A DNA stretch of 64,000 bases. Source: Catellatospora sichuanensis. Its GTDB lineage: Bacteria; Actinomycetota; Actinomycetes; Mycobacteriales; Micromonosporaceae. Below the pieces are notes generated by a model, which saw only the letters and a list, made by a program, of their open reading frames with translations, ran no database searches and was not told where the DNA came from. This document shows, piece by piece, positions 17,209 to 24,733 of the stretch (the stretch's first letter is position 1; each line of letters begins with the position of its first letter). Location: positions 1 to 64,000 of the forward strand of contig NZ_VIQO01000048.1 in NCBI RefSeq assembly GCF_007483665.1, read 5' to 3'. Made by a program: the position numbers and the translations under genes.

Positions 17209-17871
17209 GTGACCAGCATCGTCTCGCCGGCACTCGCGGTACGCCGCGCCGGCACCGTCGAGTATCTGACCGCCTGGGACGAGCAGCGCCGCCTGCATGC
17301 GGGCGTCGTCGAGGGCAGCGAGCCGAACACCGTGCTGCTGCTGGAGCACCCGAGCGTCTACACCGCAGGCAAGCTCACCGAACCCTGGGAGCGCCCGTTC
17401 GACGGCACCCCGGTGGTGGACGTGGACCGCGGCGGGAAGATCACCTGGCACGGGCCGGGGCAGCTCGTCGGCTACCCGATCATCGAGCTGCCGGTGCAGC
17501 GCGGCGGGCTGGCCGACGTGGTCGCGCATGTGCGGCGTACCGAGCAGATGCTCATCGACGTCTGCGCCGAGCTCGGCGTCGCCACCACCCGGATCAAGGG
17601 CAACAACCGCTCCGGCGTATGGGTGCGCGAGGACGAGCGCGGGCCGGACCGCAAGGTCGCCGCGATCGGCATCCGGGTGGCCCGCAACGTCTCGCTGCAC
17701 GGCTTCGCCCTCAACTGCAATCCCGACATGACATGGTACGACCGGATCGTGCCCTGCGGCATCACCGACGCCTCGGTCACCTCGCTCAGCGCCGAACTCG
17801 GCCGCGAGGTGACCGTCGACGAGGTCCTCCCCATCGTGGAGCGCCACCTGCCGACCCTCATCGGCGGCTGA
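17209..17871 (+). CDS. lipB: Octanoyl-[acyl-carrier-protein]:protein N-octanoyltransferase
   Basis: Transfers octanoate from acyl carrier protein to lipoyl domains, the first step of lipoate synthesis. The 220-residue length is usual. Family motifs are clear: [41 protein letters not shown] with the catalytic Lys, and [14 protein letters not shown] with the acyl-accepting Cys. The start is GTG 17209. Targets encoded here include SucB. In related genomes lipA follows directly; here an M48/LemA/AspRS block of about 4.5 kb separates them. Confidence 0.96.
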   Translation: MTSIVSPALAVRRAGTVEYLTAWDEQRRLHAGVVEGSEPNTVLLLEHPSVYTAGKLTEPWERPFDGTPVVDVDRGGKITWHGPGQLVGYPIIELPVQRGGLADVVAHVRRTEQMLIDVCAELGVATTRIKGNNRSGVWVREDERGPDRKVAAIGIRVARNVSLHGFALNCNPDMTWYDRIVPCGITDASVTSLSAELGREVTVDEVLPIVERHLPTLIGG

Positions 17872-17888
17872 CCCCGCCCCGCACCTTC

Positions 17889-17950
17889 CGCAACTCTTGA
17901 GGAGTCGCGGCCCAGGCTGTCCACCTCGGCGCAAGTCTTCAAGAGTTGCG
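17889..17950. repeat. Family D palindrome, copy 1 (terminator-like)
   Basis: Perfect outer 12-bp arms CGCAACTCTTGA (17889-17900) and its complement (17939-17950), extended inward to about 21 bp with a few mismatches. It lies between the convergent stops of lipB and the M48 peptidase gene. A second copy is at 51859-51921. Confidence 0.8.
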
Positions 17951-17962
17951 CCGAGGTTGGCG

Positions 17963-19882
17963 TCAGGCCGGGAGGGCGGTCAGGGGTGGGAGGGGGCAGT
18001 GGAGCATGCCGCAGACGGTGCGGGTGAGCTCCTGCTCGGCGACGGTCATCGTGCCGTCTTCGGAGATCACCGCGACGACGGCCTGGATCAGGAGCGACTT
18101 GTCCCGTGGGGCGAGGCCGTCGAGCAGCGGCCAGGCGCCGTCCAGGGCCAGCACGCCGTGCTGCGGGGCGGTCATCGGCACCGGCTGTCCGGGCAGGATC
18201 ATCGCCAGGCCGACGTGGTACGCGTGGTCGGCCGACGCCTCGTCCGGATGCCCAGCGCGGGCCAGCACCGCGAGCAGTGAGGCGATCGCGTTGCGGCAGG
18301 TCGCAAGACTGCGTTTGCGGGTCGGCCAGGGCGGGGTCTCGTAGGTCGCCTCGTACAGGTCGCGGTGCAGCAGCCGGGACAGGGCGTACTCGAAGACGCT
18401 GACGCGGCCGTCGGCCCTGGCCAGCACGTCGATGGTGCCGAGCAGGTCCTGCCTGGTCGCCGCCGGGTGGGCGCGCAGCGCCGGGAAGCACAGCTGGCCC
18501 AGCGGCAGCCGCAGCAGCGGGTGCAGTCCGGCGAGCCATCCCGCGGCCGCGACCGTGTCCGCGACGATGCTCTCGCCGTGCCGCTCGCGCAGCGCCGAGA
18601 GCTGGCTGTCGCGCACCTCCGGCTGCTCCGACAGCAGCAGGCCGAACAGCAGGCCGGGGGCGGTGTCGCCGCGCCGGGCGCGGGCCAGGACCTCGGGCGG
18701 GAAACGTTCGAGGATGGACTCCGCCCGCTGGTAGGCGGGCTGCTGCGGCGCGCCTACGGAGGCGGCGACCGCGTCGGGGCGTACCGCCATCCGGGTGTCC
18801 TGGCCCGGCAGCGGGCCGCCGTGCTCGGTCAACGACAGGCCCATCGCGGCGTCCTCGGCCAGACCCGACGGTGGCGCGGCACGCCACTGCTGGGCGAGCG
18901 CGGTGAGCTGGGCCGGGTCGAAGCCCGGTTCGAGGGCCCGGATGCGGTCGGCCAGCGGCGGGTGGGTGGCGAACAGCGAGCGCAGCCGGGCCGGGCCGAA
19001 CAGCATGTGGCCGACCTCGTCGATCTTGGGGGTGGCCATGCGGGAGCCGGTCTCCAGGCCGCCGATCTTCTTGAGCGCCCCGGCGATGCCGGAGGTCTGC
19101 CGGGTGAACTGCACCGCCGACGCGTCGGCCAGGTACTCCCGCTGCCGGGACACCGACGCCTGGATCAGCCGCCCGGCGAACACGCCCACGGACCCGGCCA
19201 CGATCAGCGCGATGCCGATCAGCGGCAGCGGGTTGCTGCCCTGGTTGTCGCGGCGCTCGCGCCCGCCGAACGCACCCGCGTAGAGGAACGTGCGCCCCAT
19301 GATGGCCAGGAACAGGATGCCGAACAGCAGCCCGATGAGCCGGATGTTGATCCGCATGTCGCCGTTGAGCACGTGGCTGAACTCGTGCGCGATGACGCCC
19401 TGCAGCTCGTCGCGGTTGAGCCGGTCCAGCGCGCCGCGGGTGACCGCGATCGCCGCGTCCGCCGGGGACCAGCCCGCCGCGAACGCGTTGATGCCCTGCT
19501 CGTCCTCCAGCACGTACACCTCGGGCACCGGCACGCCGGAGGCCAGCGCGACCTCCTCGACCACGTTGCGCAGCCGGCGCAGCCGCAGGTCGGTGGTGTC
19601 CTCCGGGACCAGCACGCCGCCCAGGTCGCGGGCCACCTTGCCGCCGCCCGCACGCAGCCCGATCGTGCGGAACAGCGACGCCAGCAGGATCGAGCCGCCG
19701 GTCAGCACCGCGGTCCAGAACATCAGCCAGGCCAGCTCGGCCGCCGGGGCCTCGAACGCGCCCAGCGCGAACGCGACCGCGAGGCAGACGACCACCACGA
19801 TGGCGAGCACGGCCAGCACGTAGAGCAGGATCAGGCGGAACGACATCCGCTTGACCTGCCGCTGGCGCTCGAAGAAGTCCAT
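17963..19882 (-). CDS. M48 family zinc metallopeptidase (HtpX-like) with long C-terminal extension
   Basis: A 639-residue membrane protease. Helices near residues 15-35 and 50-70 precede the zinc-binding HEFSH motif (in QGVIAHEFSHVLNGD, near 165), and more helices follow (IRLIGLLFGILFL and PLIGIALIVAGSVGVFAG). The Glu ligand is likely in SVSRQREYLADASAVQF. HtpX proteins have about 290 residues; here about 300 extra follow, ending in an acidic, helical region (FEYALSRLLHRDLYE to SEDGTMTVAEQELTRTV) that resembles a TerB-type fold. It starts 11 nt after lemA in the same operon, a common pairing. It probably handles membrane-protein quality control. Confidence 0.88.
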   Translation of the reverse strand: MDFFERQRQVKRMSFRLILLYVLAVLAIVVVVCLAVAFALGAFEAPAAELAWLMFWTAVLTGGSILLASLFRTIGLRAGGGKVARDLGGVLVPEDTTDLRLRRLRNVVEEVALASGVPVPEVYVLEDEQGINAFAAGWSPADAAIAVTRGALDRLNRDELQGVIAHEFSHVLNGDMRINIRLIGLLFGILFLAIMGRTFLYAGAFGGRERRDNQGSNPLPLIGIALIVAGSVGVFAGRLIQASVSRQREYLADASAVQFTRQTSGIAGALKKIGGLETGSRMATPKIDEVGHMLFGPARLRSLFATHPPLADRIRALEPGFDPAQLTALAQQWRAAPPSGLAEDAAMGLSLTEHGGPLPGQDTRMAVRPDAVAASVGAPQQPAYQRAESILERFPPEVLARARRGDTAPGLLFGLLLSEQPEVRDSQLSALRERHGESIVADTVAAAGWLAGLHPLLRLPLGQLCFPALRAHPAATRQDLLGTIDVLARADGRVSVFEYALSRLLHRDLYEATYETPPWPTRKRSLATCRNAIASLLAVLARAGHPDEASADHAYHVGLAMILPGQPVPMTAPQHGVLALDGAWPLLDGLAPRDKSLLIQAVVAVISEDGTMTVAEQELTRTVCGMLHCPLPPLTALPA

Positions 19883-19893
19883 CGCGGCGGCGG

Positions 19894-20490
19894 TCAGAAC
19901 TGCACGCGCGGGGCTTCGCGCTTGCCCGGGTCGTCGATCTCCAGCAGCGCGGCCTTGTGGAAGCCGAACGGCCCGGCCAGCACGCTGCCGGGGAACGTCT
20001 CGCGCTTGTTGTTGTACGCCAGCACGGCGTCGTTGTAGCCCTGCCGTGCGAACGCGACCCGGTTCTCGGTGGAGGTCAGCTCCTCCGACAGCTGCATCAT
20101 GTTCTGGTTGGCCTTGAGGTCCGGATAGGCCTCGGACACCGCGAACAGCCGGCCCAGCGCCTGGGTGAGGCCGTTCTCGGCCCCGCTCAGGCCCTGCATG
20201 GCCGCCGGGTCGCCCGGGTTGCGGGCCGCGTTGGCCTGCGCGGTCATCGCGGCGGTGCGCGCGGCGGTGACCGCCTCCAGGGTCTCGCGCTCGTGCTTGA
20301 GGTAGCCCTTCGCCGTCTCGACCAGGTTCGGGATCAGATCGTGGCGGCGGGTGAGCTGCACGTCGATCTGGGCGAACGCGTTCTGGTAGCCGTTGCGCGA
20401 GCGGACCAGCCCGTTGTAGAGCGAAGCCACCCAGGCCACGATCACCGCCACGATGACCAGCAGGCAGATCAGTCCGACCAGGAGTTCCAT
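19894..20490 (-). CDS. LemA family protein
   Basis: A 198-residue protein anchored by one N-terminal helix (MELLVGLICLLVIVAVIVAW) with the rest forming a long helical bundle. The family motif YNGLVRSRNGYQNAFAQIDV and QLTRRHDLIPNLVETAKGY are present, as are NQNMMQLSEELTSTENRVAF and AVLAYNNKRETFPGSVLA. ATG 20490 is chosen because the transmembrane segment starts there; the longer frame to 20550 adds 20 polar residues and overlaps a palindromic repeat. It is followed at 11 nt by the M48 gene. The molecular role of LemA is unclear. Confidence 0.92.
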   Translation of the reverse strand: MELLVGLICLLVIVAVIVAWVASLYNGLVRSRNGYQNAFAQIDVQLTRRHDLIPNLVETAKGYLKHERETLEAVTAARTAAMTAQANAARNPGDPAAMQGLSGAENGLTQALGRLFAVSEAYPDLKANQNMMQLSEELTSTENRVAFARQGYNDAVLAYNNKRETFPGSVLAGPFGFHKAALLEIDDPGKREAPRVQF

Positions 20491-20507
20491 GCCCTCACCG
20501 TGCCACC

Positions 20508-20584
20508 TGATCATCCGTTTTGCCTGGCAATCGGGCGTATGAGCGGTCAAGATACGCCCGATTGCCAGGCAAGTCGGTCGATCA
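20508..20584. repeat. Family A 75-80 bp palindromic element, copy 2
   Basis: Inner arms 20522-20540 and 20552-20570 are a perfect 19-bp inverted repeat with an 11-nt loop; outer TGATCA ends also match. It lies 45 nt after the AspRS stop and 18 nt upstream of the LemA start. Confidence 0.9.
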
Positions 20585-20628
20585 AGCGCCGCGCGACCCG
20601 GTGTGGTGGCCGCGCGGCGGGTTCAGGG

Positions 20629-21906
20629 TTACGGGGTGACGCGGTGCAGGTCGCGGGGGTACGCGGTGACCTCGCGGATGTTCTGCGCCCCGGTGATGCG
20701 GGCGACGAAACGCTCCAGGCCGATCGCGAACCCGCCGTGCGGCGGCATGCCGTGGCGGAACGCCTGCAGGTAGGGCTCGTACGGCTCGGCGCTCTCCCCG
20801 CGCGCGGCCAGCGCGGCGAGGTAGTCGCTGTGGCGGTGCAGCCGCTGCCCGCCGGTGACCAGCTCCAGGCCCCGGAACAGCAGGTCGAAGCTGTTCGACC
20901 AGCGCTCGTCGCCGGGCTGCGGGTGGGTGTAGAACGGCCGCTTCACCATCGGGTAGCCGGTGACGAAGACGAACTCGCTGCCGTGCTCGCGCTTGGCCCA
21001 CTCCCCGATCGCCCGCTCGTGGGCCGGGGCGAGGTCGGGTTCGTCCGCGGGCGCACCGGCGATCTTGAGCGCCTCGCTGAAGTGCAGGGACGGGATCTCG
21101 GCCGGTACCGTGGGCAGGTCCAGGCCCGCGACGGCCGCACCGAGCGCGCCCACTCGCGCGACCATGGACGCGACGGTCTCGCGCAGCACCGCCATCACGT
21201 CGCGGTGGTCGCCGATGAAGCCCAGCTCCGCGTCGAGTGAGGTGTACTGCGCCAGGTGCCGGGTCGTGTCGCTGGGCTCGGCCCGGAACACCGGCCCGAC
21301 CTCGTACACCCGCTCGAACACGCCGACCAGCTGCTGCTTGTAGAACTGCGGCGACTGGGCCAGGTAGGCCGGGCGGCCGAAGTAGTCCAGCGCGAAGACG
21401 TTCGCCCCGGATTCGGTCGCCGTCGCGACGATCTTGGGTGTGTGGATCTCGGTGAAGCCGAGCCTGTCCAGGCCCTCGCGGAACCCGGCCGTCGCCGCGG
21501 CGCTGATCCGCAGCGCGCGGGCCCGGGACGGGTGGCGCAGCGACAGCGGGGCGTGGTCCAGCTGGGTGGGCAGGGTCGGCGTCAGCACCGGCCGGTACAG
21601 GTCGAACGGCATGGGCTGGGCGGGCTCGCCGAGCAGCCGTAGCGCCGGCTCGGTCAGCTCCACCCCGCCCGGCGCGGCCGGGTTCGCGATGACCAGGCCC
21701 TCGACGGCGACCACGGTCTCCTCGGGCAGCGATTCCAGGTGGGCCCGCAGCTCCGGCTCGGTGACCACGACCTGGCTGAGCCCGGACGCGTCGCGCACGA
21801 TGAGGAAGGAGACCGATTTGAGCAGCCGGCGGCGATGGATCCAGCCGGCGATGGTGATCCGTGCGCCCACATGGCGGGGCAGCTCGACGGAAAGGATGCG
21901 TTGCAT
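20629..21906 (-). CDS. aspS: Aspartyl-tRNA synthetase, archaeal/eukaryotic-type (likely nondiscriminating, Asp/Asn)
   Basis: Class II synthetase of 425 residues. It has an N-terminal OB-fold (anticodon-binding) with MQRILSVELPRHVGARITIA and WIHRRRLLKSVSFLIVRDASG, then a catalytic domain with motif 2 (VGPVFRAEPSDTTRHLAQYT) and motif 3 (GFAIGLERFVARI). The length and lack of a GAD insertion place it in the archaeal-type AspRS group, not the ~590-residue bacterial type. Many such enzymes also charge tRNA-Asn for the GatCAB amidation route; that is family knowledge. A GGAGG site sits 9 nt upstream of ATG 21906, and the 5' leader carries a predicted T-box. It may be a second AspRS beside a bacterial one elsewhere. 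Confidence 0.9.
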   Translation of the reverse strand: MQRILSVELPRHVGARITIAGWIHRRRLLKSVSFLIVRDASGLSQVVVTEPELRAHLESLPEETVVAVEGLVIANPAAPGGVELTEPALRLLGEPAQPMPFDLYRPVLTPTLPTQLDHAPLSLRHPSRARALRISAAATAGFREGLDRLGFTEIHTPKIVATATESGANVFALDYFGRPAYLAQSPQFYKQQLVGVFERVYEVGPVFRAEPSDTTRHLAQYTSLDAELGFIGDHRDVMAVLRETVASMVARVGALGAAVAGLDLPTVPAEIPSLHFSEALKIAGAPADEPDLAPAHERAIGEWAKREHGSEFVFVTGYPMVKRPFYTHPQPGDERWSNSFDLLFRGLELVTGGQRLHRHSDYLAALAARGESAEPYEPYLQAFRHGMPPHGGFAIGLERFVARITGAQNIREVTAYPRDLHRVTP

Positions 21907-22135
21907 GGTGGGTTACCTCCGGGTTCTTCCGCAACGCCATCCCCAAAGGGGTGTGGGCGGTTTGGGAACCCGCGGTGCCACCACACCTTCACCCGGATGA
22001 TCCGGGCCTCTACCAGCGCGTGAGCGGAGCCACACGGGTGGCTGCACGCCGTCCCGACCCGGGCGTCACTCCGGTGATTCGCCCCGTCACTGCTGTTGGC
22101 AGGAAGTTACCGAGCAGTGTTGCACCCGCGCAACC
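21907..22135 (-). promoter_or_regulatory. Predicted translational T-box riboswitch controlling aspS
   Basis: The minus-strand leader holds the T-box core TGTGGTGGCACCGCGGG (21969-21985), preceded by a small Stem-III-like hairpin CCCGG-ATCAT-CCGGG. The T-box 3' side CCGCGGGTTC (21966-21975) is complementary at GGGTTC to GAACCCGGAGG (21916-21926), which includes the ribosome site, so it can form a sequestering helix. That is the architecture of actinobacterial translational T-boxes. The specifier is not settled; a GAC (Asp) triplet in a hairpin loop at 22051-22053 is a candidate. There is no uridine-tract terminator. Confidence 0.7.
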
Positions 22136-22146
22136 CCATTTCTTGT

Positions 22147-22302
22147 ATGCCGATCCGCACCCCACCGGTGGATGTGCTGGTCGCCGCCACTGCGGCGGAG
22201 CACCGCCTGACCGTGCTGCACTACGACCGGGACTTCGAGCGGCTCACAGCGGTGAGCGGCGGAGCGCATGAGTGGGTGATTCCCGCCGGTAGCGGGCACT
22301 GA
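22147..22302 (+). pseudogene. VapC-type PIN-domain toxin, C-terminal remnant
   Basis: The 51-residue translation contains VDVLVAATAAEHRLTVLHYD, then RDFERLTAVSGGAHEW, the third acidic residue region and the final HYDxDFExL signature of PIN endoribonucleases. A whole VapC has about 130 residues; the first two thirds including the first catalytic Asp are absent. No antitoxin gene is present. The fragment lies between the aspS leader and lipA, so it is probably the trace of a deleted toxin-antitoxin module. Whether it is translated is unlikely. Confidence 0.75.
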
Positions 22303-22356
22303 GACGTCCGTTACCCAGCAGAAGATCAAGGGCTTTTCGGCGCGTACGCTGGCGGC

Positions 22357-23292
22357 ATGACCATCGTCGCTCCCGAGGGCCGGCGCCTCCTGCGCGTCGA
22401 GGCCCGTAACGCCGAGACCCCCATCGAGCGTAAGCCTGAGTGGATCAAGGTCAAGGCGAAGATGGGTCCGGAGTTCACCCAGCTGAGCTCACTGGTGAAG
22501 CGGGAAGGCCTGCACACCGTGTGCCAGGAGGCCGGCTGCCCGAACATCTACGAGTGCTGGGAAGACCGCGAGGCGACCTTCCTCATCGGCGGCGACCAGT
22601 GCACCCGGCGCTGCGACTTCTGCCAGATCGACACCGGCAAACCGGCCGAGTTCGACGCCGACGAGCCCCGCCGCGTCGGCGAGTCCGTCGCCACCATGGG
22701 CCTGAAGTACGCCACGGTGACCGGCGTGGCCCGCGACGACCTGCCCGACGGCGGCGCGTGGCTGTACGCCGAGACGGTCCGCCAGATCCACGCGCTCGTC
22801 CCCGGCTGCGGCGTGGAACTGCTGATCCCCGACTTCAACGCCGTCCCGGAGCAGCTGGCCGAGGTCTTCTCGGCCGCGCCCGAGGTGCTGGCGCACAACG
22901 TGGAGACGGTGCCGCGCATCTTCAAGCGCATCCGCCCCGGGTTCCGCTACGACCGCTCCCTCGGCGTGATCACCCAGGCCCGCAAGGCCGGGCTGGTCAC
23001 CAAGTCGAACCTGATCCTGGGCATGGGCGAGGAGCGCGCGGAGATCTCGCAAGCGCTGCGCGACCTGCACGAGGCGGGCTGCGAGCTGATCACCATCACG
23101 CAGTACCTGCGCCCCACGCCGCGGCACCACCCCGTGGAGCGCTGGGTGAAGCCCGAGGAGTTCGTCGAGCTGCGCGAGGAGGCCGAGGAGATCGGCTTCG
23201 CCGGCGTGATGAGCGGTCCCCTGGTGCGTTCGTCATACCGGGCCGGACGCTTGTATCGTCAGGCACTCGACGCGCGCACTGCCGCCGCCTGA
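22357..23292 (+). CDS. lipA: Lipoyl synthase
   Basis: Radical SAM enzyme inserting two sulfurs into protein-bound octanoate to make lipoate. The 311-residue length is normal. Both iron-sulfur clusters have their ligands: the auxiliary cluster Cys56, Cys61, Cys67 (in [12 protein letters not shown]) and the SAM cluster Cys82, Cys86, Cys89 (CTRRCDFC). The C-terminal [10 protein letters not shown] has the Ser that ligates the auxiliary cluster in this family. The ATG at 22357 has no strong ribosome site upstream. DUF4191 follows after 34 nt in the same direction and may be co-transcribed, as in other actinobacteria. Confidence 0.97.
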   Translation: MTIVAPEGRRLLRVEARNAETPIERKPEWIKVKAKMGPEFTQLSSLVKREGLHTVCQEAGCPNIYECWEDREATFLIGGDQCTRRCDFCQIDTGKPAEFDADEPRRVGESVATMGLKYATVTGVARDDLPDGGAWLYAETVRQIHALVPGCGVELLIPDFNAVPEQLAEVFSAAPEVLAHNVETVPRIFKRIRPGFRYDRSLGVITQARKAGLVTKSNLILGMGEERAEISQALRDLHEAGCELITITQYLRPTPRHHPVERWVKPEEFVELREEAEEIGFAGVMSGPLVRSSYRAGRLYRQALDARTAAA

Positions 23293-23326
23293 TCGCCCCA
23301 CCGTCACCCAATCTAGGATCGCGTCT

Positions 23327-24022
23327 ATGGCAAAGGCCGAAGAAAAGGTCTCCTTCTTCCAGCGGTTGAAGCAGATCGGCATGGTGTTCAAGTTCACCGC
23401 CAAGCAGGACAAGTGGTTCACGCCCCTGGTGGCGGCCGCTGTGGTGCTGCCGCTGGCCATCACCGTGGCGGTCTTCCTGTTCACCGGTGACTGGATCTGG
23501 ATCCCGCTGGGCATCCTGACCGCGCTGCTGGCGGTGCTCATCGTGCTCAACCTGCGGTCGAACACCGCGATGATGAACATGATGGAGGGCCAGCCCGGCG
23601 CGGCCGGCCAGCTCGTCGAGCAGATGCGCGGTGACTGGCGGGTCAAGCAGGCCGTTTCGGCCACCACGCAGTTCGACGTGGTGCACCTGGTGATCGGCAA
23701 GCCGGGCGTCATCCTGCTCGCCGAGGGCAACCCGGCGCGGCTCAAGCCGCTGCTGGGCGAGCAGAAGCGCCGCCTGAGCAAGGTGATCGGCGACGCCCCG
23801 CTGTACGACTACATCATCGGCACCGAAGAGGGCCAGCTGTCCATCCGCAAGCTGCGGATGACGCTGATGCGCCTGCCCCGCAACCTGTCGGGCAAGGACG
23901 TCAACGCCCTGGACCGGGCGCTGACCGCCCTGAACGCCCGCCCCCAGATGCCGCGCGGCCAGCTCCCCAAGGAGTTCCGCCCCCCGCGCATGCCGCGCGG
24001 CGGCGGCGGCCGCCAGCGCTGA
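23327..24022 (+). CDS. DUF4191 family membrane protein
   Basis: A 231-residue protein of unknown function conserved next to lipA in actinobacteria. It has two transmembrane helices (about residues 35-57 and 62-80: WFTPLVAAAVVLPLAITVAV and IWIPLGILTALLAVLIVLNL). A cytoplasmic domain follows with QAVSATTQFDVVHLVIGKPG, and a Gly/Arg/Pro-rich basic tail (RPPRMPRGGGGRQR). It starts 34 nt after the lipA stop and is closed by a family C terminator-like repeat 5 nt after its own stop. I know of no established function. Confidence 0.85.
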   Translation: MAKAEEKVSFFQRLKQIGMVFKFTAKQDKWFTPLVAAAVVLPLAITVAVFLFTGDWIWIPLGILTALLAVLIVLNLRSNTAMMNMMEGQPGAAGQLVEQMRGDWRVKQAVSATTQFDVVHLVIGKPGVILLAEGNPARLKPLLGEQKRRLSKVIGDAPLYDYIIGTEEGQLSIRKLRMTLMRLPRNLSGKDVNALDRALTALNARPQMPRGQLPKEFRPPRMPRGGGGRQR

Positions 24023-24027
24023 GGCCA

Positions 24028-24083
24028 AAGGAAGGGCACCTTCTTAACGCTCCGCGTTATAGAAGGTGCCCTTCTTAACGCCC
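24028..24083 (+). repeat. Family C palindrome, copy 2 (terminator-like)
   Basis: Arms 24031-24050 and 24054-24074 with one bulged base and a 3-nt loop (TCC), starting 5 nt after the DUF4191 stop. The core reads exactly as copy 1 (7519-7574) when both are read in the direction of their upstream gene. Confidence 0.85.
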
Positions 24084-24102
24084 TGCTTAATCGAACTTTA
24101 TA

Positions 24103-24147
24103 AGATCCAGTAGGAATGTTGCGGTAGAGATCTACTGGATCTAGCGT
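24103..24147 (+). promoter_or_regulatory. Promoter and operator of the ArsR-MFS operon
   Basis: An inverted repeat with 11-bp perfect arms (AGATCCAGTAG at 24103-24113, CTACTGGATCT at 24132-24142) brackets a -35 TTGCGG (24119-24124). A 17-nt spacer leads to -10 TAGCGT (24142-24147), and ATG 24155 follows 7 nt later, so the message would be leaderless. The right arm touches the -10, so binding by the ArsR-family product would block the promoter. Confidence 0.72.
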
Positions 24148-24154
24148 GGTGCGT

Positions 24155-24733
24155 ATGGAGATGAGGCGCATCACCGATCCCGAGGTCCTCAAGGGCCTCG
24201 CGCAGCCGGTCCGGCAGAAGCTCTACCGGCTGCTCACCCAGCTCGGCCCGGCCACCGGCGCGACCCTGTCCAAGCGCCTGGGCACCGACCCCGGGCAGAC
24301 CAGTTACCACCTGCGCGAGCTGGCCAAGGCCGGCTTCGTCGAGGACGTACCCGAGCTGGCCCGCGACCGCCGCGAGCGCTGGTGGCGCGCCGTTCCCGGG
24401 CCCACCGGCTGGTCCTCGCTCGACTTCCCCACCCCCGAGGGCCAGGCGATCTCGTCGGCCGTCAAGGCGCAGACCGTCATCGACGAGTTCGAGCGCGTAC
24501 GCGGCTACGAGCAGTCCCGCGACTCCTGGAGCGAGCAGTGGCAGGCCGCCGCGATGAGCAGCGACACGTTCCTGCAGCTCACCTCGGCCGAGCTCGCCGA
24601 GATGACGCAGGAGCTGCACGAACTCGTCGTCCGCTGGAAGCAGGCGAGCAACGAACGCGCCGCCCGCTCCGACGGCGACACCGACCGCGAACACGTCTTC
24701 CTGTTCTTCCACGCCTTCCCGGAGCGCCCCTGA
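24155..24733 (+). CDS. ArsR-family winged-helix transcriptional regulator
   Basis: A 192-residue regulator. The winged helix-turn-helix covers the first 75 residues: MEMRRITDPEVLKGLAQPV, RQKLYRLLTQLGPATGATL, and the recognition helix around DPGQTSYHLRELAKAGFVED. The remaining 115 residues are helical and acidic, unlike metal-sensing ArsR proteins; no Cys or metal motif is seen. ATG 24155 fits the leaderless promoter better than the GTG pair at 24146/24149. It overlaps the MFS gene by one base (TGATG), so it is likely to regulate its own transporter operon through the palindrome at 24103. Confidence 0.88.
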   Translation: MEMRRITDPEVLKGLAQPVRQKLYRLLTQLGPATGATLSKRLGTDPGQTSYHLRELAKAGFVEDVPELARDRRERWWRAVPGPTGWSSLDFPTPEGQAISSAVKAQTVIDEFERVRGYEQSRDSWSEQWQAAAMSSDTFLQLTSAELAEMTQELHELVVRWKQASNERAARSDGDTDREHVFLFFHAFPERP

